A DNA stretch of 64,000 nucleotides from Isoetes taiwanensis (taxonomy: Eukaryota > Streptophyta > Lycopodiopsida > Isoetales > Isoetaceae). A program made the position numbers and the translations under genes. Below, one piece after another: positions 10,913-19,536 of the stretch (the stretch's first letter is position 1; every line of letters starts with the position of its first letter). The notes beneath the pieces were generated by a model. The model saw only the letters and a program-made list of their open reading frames with translations. It searched no databases and had not been told where the DNA came from. The DNA lies in contig JAJEKV010000024.1 of the NCBI GenBank assembly GCA_021234155.1, positions 12,748,913 through 12,812,912 on the forward strand. The letters run 5' to 3'.

Positions 10913-12555
10913 CAGAATAGAATAGAATAGAATAGGTTTTTAGCGTCCGCGGAGACCAACTGGCCTATGGGACCCAAACAAAAAGAGAGCAGCAAGCGTA
11001 TTACTGACAGGATTAAAAAACCCCCGCCCCGAAGGGTTTTCGAGGGAAAACCTTAGCGCAAATAAGCATGCCGGGTAGACTATACAATTGCATAGGACAG
11101 TTTCAAGACCGTCCCCGTAGGACACAAACGAAGTCCGTGCATCCATAACCTCCTCGGAGGGTATGACCCCAACAAACCCACCCGACGCCGTGAGTAGTCA
11201 ATAACCGATGCAACGGCCGGCGGGCACTAGTAGTCGAACATACCTCTCGCGGATATGGGCAAATGCCGGGCAGATATGGAGGGTATGACATTCATCCTCA
11301 ATCGCGCCCTGGTGGCAACACTGGCAAAGCCTTTGTTCTCGTGCTTCCCGAGCCCAACGCCCTGTTTCAATGCGGAGGCGATGTGCACCCGTGCGAATGG
11401 AAGCTATAAGTCTGCGCTTCTTCATGGGCAGCTGGGTGTACAAGTACTGGTGTGGGCCTCTTGTGAGCCTAGGATTGACTTGCTGGCGATGGTGTGCCAA
11501 ATTAACGCGTCCGTCGAGCCTCGCATCCCGAGCTTGCGAAGGAAAGTAGCATCCGTGTACGGTTTAAGTGCCGTGATCTTTCTTTGTCGACACGGGCGAC
11601 TGTTTACTCCTTGACGCCCGTGAGAACCACCGAGCTTGCTTGTCTTTCCAGCCCGATTTCAGGCGCCGGGGACCCATCACCGCCGTGGCCAAAGCAAGAT
11701 GGGGCAAGCGTGTATCAGCCATAGCGACCACCTTTTGGAAGTAAACGATATGGCGTTCCAATGCAGCCCGTTGAAGGGGTAGAAAGCCCGTCTCTCCGAG
11801 TAGGATCTGTGCGGAACTGTGGACTTCACCCCGGGGCCCGTGCCAAGAAGGCCTTACGCACGCTTTCGAGGTCATTCCGGTGTTGAGGGATATCACCGGA
11901 CCCCACACTTCCCCCCATACAAAAGGACCGGCTCAACCAAGGCCCAAACAAATGTGATTGGTGGCCCCAAGCGTATAACTCGCCTTTGTGGTCATTTGTT
12001 ACGCATGGCATATAGTGCTTTCCAACCCGCTGTGACCCGCAACCTGATAGCCGTATCCCAATGGGTGGTAGTTGAGAACTCAATCCCCAAGTACTTGTAG
12101 GTCGGAGCCACCTCTACCTCTTGCCCCTGGTAAGTGAAGGTGGGAAGCCTTGGGCGACGGGGACGATGCAACTAGCGCGCACCCTAGTTTTGGCCAAGTT
12201 AACTCGCATGCCAGTGAATTGGCAAAAAGTGTCAAGAGCATCCAGGTGACACCGCATGTCCTCTGGCATGAGGTTAACATCATCAGCATATATGAGTTGC
12301 CGGATTGTGTGATGCATGAGATGTGCGCCCGCGCCTCCATGCTCAGAGAGTCAATCTTCCAGCTGATCAATGTATAGGCCAAACAGTGTGGGGGAGAGGG
12401 GGCAACCTTGACGCACTCCAATGCTACTGATTACCGGCTGTGCTGCTGATGTGATACGGCCTGAGCATGCCTCGTCATGCGACCTATATCTTGATTCCGC
12501 AAGTCCGGGGGTCCCCAAACCGCCGCAATCGTCCCCGAGCTTGTTGGGTAATCGC
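10913..12555 (-). mobile_element. LINE-a, 5'-truncated non-LTR retrotransposon
   Basis: Minus-strand LINE inserted into copia-2 RT. RT palm region IRQLIYADDVNLMPED at 12,114-12,317, then a long linker and a C-terminal zinc motif CQCCHQGAIEDECHTLHIC within 11,198-11,500. The 3' end (low coordinates) has the family's terminal hairpin GGCCAGTTGGTC and a pentanucleotide tail, AATAG repeats on the plus strand at 10,915-10,935. Several frameshifts. Borders are good to about 20 bp. Confidence 0.75.
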
Positions 12556-12880
12556 GTCGAAGAAAAAAGGAGATAATATCATTATAACAAAGCAGTCATG
12601 TTGAAAATACATTGAAACAATTCTTGGAGAAAGCAAAGTCAACCAAAAATCCTATTACAACAGGTTATAAGTTAACAGATCATGTTCAGATCAAAACAGG
12701 CGAAGAGGACATGTCAAACATTCCATACAGGGAAATTATAGGTTGTTCTCTTTAGCCAAACATGTGCTCAGATATCTCAAATCAAATGATATTAATCTAA
12801 TTGGCTTTAGTGATGCAGATTGGGGAGGTGATCTAAATACAAGAAAATCCACCTCGGGATATGTGATTTTCCTTGGAGGA
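12556..12880 (+). pseudogene. Copia-2 RT/RNase H segment
   Basis: Resumption of copia-2 after LINE-a: LAKHVLRYLKSNDIN, then FSDADWGGDLNTRKSTSGYV with RNase H Asp residues. Cut by the tail of LINE-b at about 12,880. Confidence 0.75.
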
Positions 12881-14524
12881 AAGATGGAAGGAAGGAAGGT
12901 ATTTTTATCGTCCACGGAGACCAATCGGTCTATGGGACCCAATACAAAAGCGCAGCAAGCGGATTACTACCCGGATTAAAAAACCCCCACCCCGAAGGGT
13001 TTTCGAGGGAAAAACCGTGGCAGCAATCAGCCTGCTGACAAACTGTTCCAATATACAAAATGCAAAAACACACAAATATATACACACTCATGTACCAGAC
13101 CGTAGTGCCCGATCGATGGACAATCGGTGGGGGCAAAAGGTGGGCTCGCAGATCCGATTACCTCACATGTATCACGACCCGAGCACGCGTCTTGGCGGTG
13201 TGTTCATCGACAAATGTAGGGGCAAGTCCGGCCGTACTAAGGGAATGTATCCGCCCCGATCCGACCAATCTTTGGGCAACTCGGAAAGTGTGAGACTCAT
13301 CCTCAATGGCACCCGTTTGACAAAGACCGATAGAGCTTGTCTGGGCGGGGCTCCCCAATCCACCCGCCTCCTCGATGTGAAGATGGTGGGCACTGTCGCG
13401 AATGGAGGCAATGAGTCTGCGCTTTTGTGGGTAGGGAACGCAGTAGAGCTCAAGGGCCCCGCCAACGCGGGTTGATGTGCTCCTTGTAATGGGCGTTTTG
13501 ACCTGCTCTAGAGCCGGGGATCCCGAGCTTGCCAAGGAAGCAAGCGTCCGTGTACTCCCGCAGTCATCCCACGACGGCCTTTGTGTCCACACCGCGCGAC
13601 ATTGCTCTGCCTTGACGTTCCATCCGGGCGAACCACTGATCTCTCTTACCCCTCCAACAGGGCCACGAGCGGCTGGGCCCATTGCCACAGCCGAAGCCCG
13701 GTCGCGAGGGAGCCGAGCATCACCCATATTAACCACTTTACGAAAATAGACGATGTGTCTATCAAGGGCTCGCCTGAAGTGGCAAGAATCTAGTTTCCCG
13801 GCAGAATCGATAGGGGACCAAGGTTTCACCCCAAGTGCCCGTGCCAAAAATGCCTTACGCACTTGCTTCAAGTCATTCCAGGTCGCCAAAGAGGCGGCCG
13901 GGCCCCAAACCTCGACCCGTCTGAGAAGGACGGCTCGATCGGTACCGAAAGAGATGTGGCCGATAGCCCCAATCATAGAGCTCGCCTCGGTGATCGTTGT
14001 TCGCATGGCATAAAGCGCTTTCCGGCCTGCTGTCACCCATAGCGGATGGGCGCCCCCAACAGGCGAGGGAGGGGAACTCCACCCCTAGGTACTTGTAGGT
14101 GGGCGTGACCTCCACAGTCGTCCCCGATATGTGAGTGCGGGAGGCGTGGGGTGGCGTGAAGAGGATATGAGAACCACCACAGTCTTGGCCAAATTCACGC
14201 GCATGTCCGTAGCCCCGCGTAATGTGTCTAGGGCATCCGTGATGAGACCGCATAGCTTCGGGTGTGGGCGGAAGGTCAACATCGCCCGCATAGATGAGTG
14301 GGGGATGACCCGGTGCAAAAGCCGTATACCATCCCCCATGCTCGATGAAGCCGGGGCTCTAACCGGGTCAATGTAGAGGCCAAAAGTGTTGGTGAGAGGG
14401 GGGCAGCCTGCTTTACCCCGATACTACTTGGTGAATGCTTGGCCTGGCCGGTACGATCCCCGCCAAAACAACTCTCATACAACCTATATATGGCATTACT
14501 CGCGACAGTAGCGGCAGCCCCGGT
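12880..14524 (-). mobile_element. LINE-b, 3' part
   Basis: Minus-strand LINE related to LINE-a and LINE-g. The low-coordinate 3' end has a GGAA-type tetranucleotide tail and the hairpin GACCGATTGGTC. The C-terminal zinc motif is degenerate; the RT active-site loop reads YAGDVD rather than YADDV. The histone chromovirus splits this LINE at 14,524/27,879; its RT N-terminal part is at 27,884-28,265. Confidence 0.75.
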
Positions 14525-16170
14525 TGTGGCGTTCCAAAGACAAAGATACGCCCCGGGGCGATATCGCATCGCCTAAACCACGCCGCACACGCCACCCCGA
14601 CTGACGTGTACGCCGACGTGTAGCTAGGCTAGTAGCCCTAGGGGGCAACGTGCAAGGAGTGTGCATTTATTAATGTGCACATTAAACAATGTGCACATTC
14701 ACTTAGGTGCACATTTTCCCATATGGCCACTTCATGCCAAGTGGGCCACACCCATAGGTGCAATTAATGTGCACATTCTCCAATGTACACATTAATGTGG
14801 GCACACATTTCCATGTGGGCACATTTTGCCACCTTGCCATTAAAGGCAAGTGGGCCCATTCCTAATTATCCCACATGCCTAAGGGGGATAATTGGAAACC
14901 CTAGCCAACCCCTTGTCTATTAAGGGAGAGAAACCCTAACTTGCCCAATTTTCGTTTCTAGGGTTTTAGAAGTCTGTTTTGGCCGCCTCAACAGCCAAAA
15001 CCGCCTCCCAGACTCTGCCTGAGAGAATTGCACCATTAATTTCCCTTGATTCGAGCGTTTCAGCAGGATGGTCGAGCTCAGGTCAGGAGGAGCCACTCAA
15101 GGATCACATATTTGGCCAATTAGATAGTCTAAACCCTATTTCAGTCATAGAATCAGTAGGTTTAGCCTATTAAATTGCCCATAGTAGCCTTCTAGATCTC
15201 TAGGTACCAGCCTCTAACTAAAGAACCTAACTTTATGATGTAGATTAGATATAGTTCTTTAGTTCTTCTGTGATGTATAGGGATGATGTATCTCTATGAA
15301 CTCCTTGTATTGGGAAGGGGGGTAGAGACCTAAAGCTTGGTAGTAGATGCTCCTAGAGTAGCCTCTCTAGCACACTATAGATTCGGCTCATGGCACAAGA
15401 ACCACACCGGTTGTGGGTGAAGGGGCCGACCGCTTAGAAGGAGGTTCGTGTTCGACTCTTGAACGATCCCTATGGTGTGTTAGTGCTACCGGGGTCATTG
15501 TGGATCGGGCCTAATGGCTTGCCACCGAAAAGGGCAAGGCATGGGCTCAACATCCAATGGGTTCAAGTCGAATACGGGCAGTGGCCCTCTAGTCACCTTG
15601 AGTCAGCATGTAGATCTCTGGAGGGAGTGATCCCTACCTGCCCCATCGGAACTGGGGAGATGAAACCCGTGAATAGCCCTTTTGGCTATGCATCCGTGCG
15701 GGCTACAGTCCCCAACACTTTTCAGCCTACTCGCAAAGTGTGCACGTGGAGGGGCGGATGGAGTGGACAACCCTAGGCCATGTTCATATGCCGCCCAAAT
15801 CCATTGCCATGAATTCCGCATCGCAATGATCTCCTCGGAGACCCAAGCCGTCATTCATCCCCTTGAGTCTGAGCCTTGGGTAGAACTCCCCATATGTATT
15901 GTGCTCACCTTGCTTATGCAGATGTGATGGACCACCCTTCGAGGTGGATATGTGCTTATGTTATATACTGACATGTATGTTTACGCTTCCGCAGCTAGGT
16001 AGACCCTGAGGGAGACGGGGTAAAATGACCCCTTCACTCTTCCCAATCGGAACCCGCCACGGTTCTGCGGTGTTATGTGTGGAGGGCCCCAGATCGCATG
16101 GAGCTGGTATGGGGGATGAACTCCTGTTTGTATACGGTGAGTGCACCGTATACGAGTAGGGGACGTCACA
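14525..16170 (+). repeat. 5' LTR of the histone chromovirus
   Basis: Begins TGTGGCGTTCC and ends GGGGACGTCACA, about 1,646 bp. Contains a cluster of TGTGCACATT-like repeats at 14,657-14,830. A small open frame (MAASTAKTASQTLPERI, 14,979-15,173) recurs in the 3' LTR. Apart from the 15.37-16.10 kb stretch the two LTRs are very similar. Confidence 0.9.
14657..14830 (+). promoter_or_regulatory. GTGCAC-rich repeat cluster in the LTR U3 region
   Basis: Multiple near-copies of TGTGCACATT and ATGTGGGCACA spaced 10-40 bp apart, repeated at 26,364-26,535 in the other LTR. The core GTGCAC is self-complementary. Clustering in U3 upstream of the presumed transcription start suggests an enhancer array, but this is inference. 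Confidence 0.4.
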
Positions 16171-16171
16171 A

Positions 16172-16183
16172 TGGTATCAGAGC
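16172..16183 (+). other. Chromovirus primer binding site
   Basis: TGGTATCAGAGC, one base after the 5' LTR, complementary to the initiator tRNA-Met 3' end. Confidence 0.9.
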
Positions 16184-16376
16184 AATGTTCTTGGAGACCA
16201 AGAGCAAAGCACTGGCCATGTTCCCAGTAGCACTAACTTGATAGGATCCTTAAACCTCGAAAAATGGGAAATTTTGTTTCTCATTTTTGTAGTTTATGCT
16301 AAGCTAGTAATAGTTGAAATGAATGAAAACATAAAAAGACTAAAATAAGGTGAGCCAACCTTCAAAAAGTAGGGTG

Positions 16377-16443
16377 GTCTCACACGTCGCGCCAGGACAG
16401 GAAATGAGATTTTCATTTTCGGGTTGGGCGCAACGTGTGAGAC
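16377..16443. repeat. 67-bp palindrome P1
   Basis: Starts GTCTCACACGT and ends ACGTGTGAGAC. The arms are nearly complementary over their whole length, so it can fold as a hairpin of about 30 bp. First of four copies. It lies 201 bp upstream of P2, both ahead of the H3-like gene. Confidence 0.9.
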
Positions 16444-16577
16444 ATTCAGCTTAAACACACCAAAAAGTTGTAAATTACAGTAAAATAGCTTGATAATTCT
16501 AAATTAGAGCTAAGAATCAGTAGAATTGGCATGTTACATGTTTAAAAAGTACAAAATTTAGTAGTGGGTCCCACCAT

Positions 16578-16644
16578 GTCTCACACGTCGCGCCAGGACA
16601 GGAAATGACGTTTTCATTTTCGGGCTGGGCGCAACGTGTGAGAC
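16578..16644. repeat. 67-bp palindrome P2
   Basis: Same ends and length as P1 with a few internal substitutions. Ends 76 bp before the TATA box of the H3-like gene. Confidence 0.9.
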
Positions 16645-16719
16645 CTTGCTTAATTAGGTGTTTTAGATGTTTTAGGCAACCCAAAAAGGTAGTTTAAAAG
16701 TTGACCTAAAATTGACCCC

Positions 16720-16727
16720 TATAAATA
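16720..16727 (+). promoter_or_regulatory. TATA box of the H3-like gene
   Basis: TATAAATA about 100 bp before the ATG at 16,829, in a C-rich context also seen at the second cargo gene's TATA (18,701). It suggests an internal promoter separate from the LTR. Confidence 0.6.
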
Positions 16728-16828
16728 GACCTAGACCCCTCCCATTTTCGCGTTCTTCCTTAGAAGTTTGCTCGTGTTCGCCGAGGCGATCTTCTGGCGC
16801 TTAGCTCCGATCGACGAACCATCAAACG

Positions 16829-18109
16829 ATGGCCCGCACAAAACAGACTGCAAGGAAGCCTGCGCCGGGTTTAATCCTCCAAATACCCGGTGTCCCGCCT
16901 CTTTCAGCGGGTCCTTCAAGAACGCCTTTTCCGAGAAGGCAAATCTTCTTCGAGCGAAGATGCAGGATCAGATCGGAGCGACCATACGGAGATCATAGAG
17001 GACGACCGACCGGACATCATGCATCAAATCCTCGAGGAGATCGCACAGGAGGAAGGAAGGAGCAGGGAGTTAACGGAGCGTGCGAGGCGATCCAACAAGA
17101 GCAAAGAGCAACTCGGTCACCGACCCACCTCAGGAGGAGGACCAAGGGAGGGAAGAGCAGCGGCAGCCGACGCTTAGCCCCGCAGAAGAAGCAGATCTTG
17201 CGCGCTTCATCAGCAAGTATGAAGCCAAAGAGCGCCGCCGGGAGCAGAGAACGAAGAACCGGGAAGACGACCCAACCACAGCCAGCGGGCCAAAGAAGAG
17301 GAAGGCTAAAGCCATTAAGGCGGGCAAAAAAAAAAGGTTGTGAGGGTTGGTGTTTAGGAAACGGGATCAACATCAACGAACCATCGCGAAGAGACCCCGC
17401 CTTCTACCGAATGACTTCGGACGAAGACTACGCGGCTCGGAAACCGCGAGAGGGAGCGAGTTCGTCAAAGCCCCCGCCTGTAGAGAAGGAAGTGCCCCAG
17501 CAAGAAGCACCTGAGCAGGTAGCACAGGAACAGGAGGAGGCCGGACAGGCGGTGAAGCCCCCACCATTCCCGACGTGGGATAGAGTTAAAGCCCCGCGAC
17601 CCCAACGGGAGGCATATGTGATAGACCCTGTCAAGGTCTATCAGAAGAGGATCAAGGAGCACAACACCTACATGGAGAAGTGGGAGGCATACAATGCCTA
17701 CTATCAAGAGCACAGGGTGAGAACGATTGAAGGCGGACACCCGACAAGAAGCCAGACCTTGAAGCCGCCTCCACCAAAACCCAAGCCTCCCAGAGCACCA
17801 GGAAAGAAGCGGGCCGGCAGGAAGAAGTTGGAGAACAGAGCCCTCAAGGAAATCCGGCACTTCCAGAGAAGTTACGGACTCTTGATTCCCCGGGCACCGT
17901 TTCAACGTTTGGTCCGCGAAGTCATGCAGGAGTACAACACGGACATGCGCGTGACCGACGAGATGCTGTTGTATTTACAGGAGGCAGCAGAGGCGAAAAT
18001 AGTGCAGCATTTTGAAGATTCGACGGCCTGCACGGTACACGCAAAGAGGGTCACCCTCATGAGGCAGGATATGTATCTTGCCAGGCACATCAAGGGAGAA
18101 CGCCCTTGA
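16829..18109 (+). CDS. Giant histone H3-like protein (426 aa) carried by the chromovirus
   Basis: Residues 1-10 read MARTKQTARK, identical to H3 including Lys4 and Lys9; Pro replaces Ser10. Residues 336-426 form a full H3 fold (ALKEIRHFQRS, APFQRLVREV, LQEAAEAKIV, CTVHAKRVTLM, LARHIKGERP). By hand count 48-49 of 89 residues match H3 with no gap, and LQEAAEA is the plant form. Loop 1 is not lengthened, unlike CENH3. Between lies about 325 aa that is basic, Glu/Gln-rich and Pro-rich, with EKWEAYNAYYQEH and PPPPKPKPP. Canonical H3 is about 135 aa. The ATG is the first after the TATA box. The middle may originally have been read in other frames (16,890-17,177 and 17,080-17,343), so the open frame may be partly fortuitous. 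Expected role, by inference: nuclear, nucleosome-incorporated or H3-mimicking. Confidence 0.88.
   Translation: MARTKQTARKPAPGLILQIPGVPPLSAGPSRTPFPRRQIFFERRCRIRSERPYGDHRGRPTGHHASNPRGDRTGGRKEQGVNGACEAIQQEQRATRSPTHLRRRTKGGKSSGSRRLAPQKKQILRASSASMKPKSAAGSRERRTGKTTQPQPAGQRRGRLKPLRRAKKKGCEGWCLGNGININEPSRRDPAFYRMTSDEDYAARKPREGASSSKPPPVEKEVPQQEAPEQVAQEQEEAGQAVKPPPFPTWDRVKAPRPQREAYVIDPVKVYQKRIKEHNTYMEKWEAYNAYYQEHRVRTIEGGHPTRSQTLKPPPPKPKPPRAPGKKRAGRKKLENRALKEIRHFQRSYGLLIPRAPFQRLVREVMQEYNTDMRVTDEMLLYLQEAAEAKIVQHFEDSTACTVHAKRVTLMRQDMYLARHIKGERP
17326..17335 (+). other. A10 homopolymer at a frame junction of the H3-like gene
   Basis: Ten A residues sit exactly where the alternative lysine-rich frame (17,080-17,343) and the frame leading into the H3 fold meet. 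It could be a slippage site, an indel or a sequencing error. Confidence 0.4.
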
Positions 18110-18253
18110 ACTCCTTGTAAATAATGAACATTTTGTTAATATAAGGAATTTTTTGTGTAAATAATGTGCCTAATCTTGTTTAAAGATGTTAAGAAACTGA
18201 ATTCTAGCTTTTGTTTTAGTCAAATTGGAGTTTTTGAGCAAAATTGAGACGAT

Positions 18254-18320
18254 GTCTCACACGTCGCGCCAGGACAGAAAATGAGATTCTCATTTTCGGG
18301 CTGGACGCAACGTGTGAGAC
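18254..18320. repeat. 67-bp palindrome P3
   Basis: GTCTCACACGT to ACGTGTGAGAC, 67 bp. It starts 200 bp before P4, almost the same spacing as P1-P2. Confidence 0.9.
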
Positions 18321-18453
18321 CATGCCCAAAAATGCCCAAAACAGCTCCAAATCGACCAAATAAGGGGTCAATTCTGCCTAACTCGACGAGTTTAGTGGAA
18401 TTACAGCCTTAGATCACCCAAATTGGTCAAGTTTAGCCCATTTCGAACCCCAT

Positions 18454-18520
18454 GTCTCACACGTCGCGCCAGGACAGAAAATGAACTTCTCATTATCGGT
18501 CTGGGCGCAACGTGTGAGAC
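18454..18520. repeat. 67-bp palindrome P4
   Basis: Same family and length. It ends 181 bp before the TATA box at 18,701. Confidence 0.9.
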
Positions 18521-18700
18521 CTCGTACCATTTTCTTCACCAAATGATCTCCAAGTTGTTGCAATAGGTTTATTAGTCGTTCTTAGCATGCTCAAACCCTA
18601 GAAGTAGTCTTCAAACTCGCAATTGCATCCTTTAATAGATCAGAATCACCTAATCTCAGTAAATTCTAGGTCATCCAAAAATTAGGGTTTCCCCCTTTTC

Positions 18701-18708
18701 TATAAATA
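18701..18708 (+). promoter_or_regulatory. TATA box of the second cargo gene
   Basis: TATAAATA, 115 bp before the ATG at 18,823. Confidence 0.6.
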
Positions 18709-18822
18709 AGTCCCCCATTTCTCATTTAGCACCCTGCAAGTTTGCTCTCCACTGCTTAGGCGATCTTCCAGCTCCCTGAGGCGCTTCTGCATCCGTTTGA
18801 TACCCCCTTCTTCGCTAGATCA

Positions 18823-19536
18823 ATGGCCACTGCTGACTTCGGGCGATGGTACAGCGCCAGTGCCCATGCTGCCGAGGCGGATGTCAACGACATCTTCCAA
18901 GTTTTTGGAAAAGAAATTGATATCCAAGCTACGCTAAATGCAACCCCAGCATATAGGCAAGTGCTAGCAGAGTTTCAAGCTAGGGTAGGACCCTCCCTTG
19001 TTCAGGTCCCCCCTTGCATAGGATATTTCGTTCCCCGGCCATCCCTTCAAGCAGCCTTGGGCGATGTCCCCAACATCGCCAAGTATTTAACCAACAAGGC
19101 GCAGAGGCTGCCAGACTACATGGTCCTGACAGCCAACAGGACCAAGTATTTCTCTTACACCGCCGCCCTAGCTATTTTCTTATCCCACCGTGCCGAAAAC
19201 CCAATGGGGGCAACCTCTATCCCTCCGATGGAGGTGGACCCCATAGCAGTGCAAGAGGAAGAGCAGATGCTTTTGCAGTATCAGCAGGAACAAGAAGCAA
19301 GAGAAGAAGAAGAGGAGTCGGACGGCGAGGAATACACGGAGCTCGACTCGGACGAAGAACGGCGCCAAGCGGAGCAGGAGCTGATCAGCTTCGAGCAGAG
19401 CCGGCAGACCATCAGAGTTGCTCCACCACTTGGGCTGGGCATCACAAGCCCAGCCCCAATCATCATCGACGGAGAGGGATATCTACTCCTCAGTGACATT
19501 CAGAATCTTCCCGAATGCAGGGAGAGGGAACTCTGA
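18823..19536 (+). CDS. Second cargo protein (237 aa), unknown; possible H2B/H2A-like segments
   Basis: Starts MATADFGRWYSASAH; the start is supported by copy A, whose aligned region begins at the same place. Residues 1-130 are conserved between copies, followed by a Glu/Asp-rich stretch (about 145-190) and a conserved segment APPLGLGITSPAPIIIDGEG. I recognise no family firmly. EADVNDIFQVFGKEI resembles the H2B helix containing VNDIF. KYLTNKAQRLP...NRTKYFSYTAALAIF lines up without gaps with H2A's EYLTAEVLELA...KKTRIIPRHLQLAIR; only about seven positions are identical, but they include YLT and LAI. It follows an H3-like gene, so an H2B-H2A-type protein is a reasonable but unproven guess. After the TGA similarity to copy A continues (LDELLHQLWQTDMDDF). 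Confidence 0.6.
   Translation: MATADFGRWYSASAHAAEADVNDIFQVFGKEIDIQATLNATPAYRQVLAEFQARVGPSLVQVPPCIGYFVPRPSLQAALGDVPNIAKYLTNKAQRLPDYMVLTANRTKYFSYTAALAIFLSHRAENPMGATSIPPMEVDPIAVQEEEQMLLQYQQEQEAREEEEESDGEEYTELDSDEERRQAEQELISFEQSRQTIRVAPPLGLGITSPAPIIIDGEGYLLLSDIQNLPECREREL

Larger units (their letters stand above)
18110..18822 (+). other. Intergenic region between the H3-like and second cargo gene
   Basis: Holds the AT-rich 3' flank of the H3-like gene, palindromes P3 and P4, and the promoter and leader of the second cargo gene. No ORF seen. Confidence 0.7.

Noticed and set aside
11198-14623. Many short ORFs on both strands
   Set aside because: Shadows of the minus-strand LINE-a and LINE-b; only frames carrying RT and zinc motifs are meaningful.
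14979-15173. Small ORF MAASTAKTASQTLPERI in the LTR as a gene
   Set aside because: Present in both LTRs simply because they are copies; length differs between them and there is no family match.
16829-18109. Centromeric H3 (CENH3) as identity of the H3-like gene
   Set aside because: The tail is canonical ARTKQTARK and loop 1 has no insertion; CENH3s have divergent tails and usually a longer loop 1. The size and LTR context also do not fit.
16829-19536. Ordinary host histone genes trapped between unrelated repeats
   Set aside because: Two copies at different sites share the order H3-like, second gene, LTR, and both lie on the element's coding strand inside matching LTRs in copy B. Host H3 genes are about 136 codons without a 325-aa middle. 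Not fully excluded.
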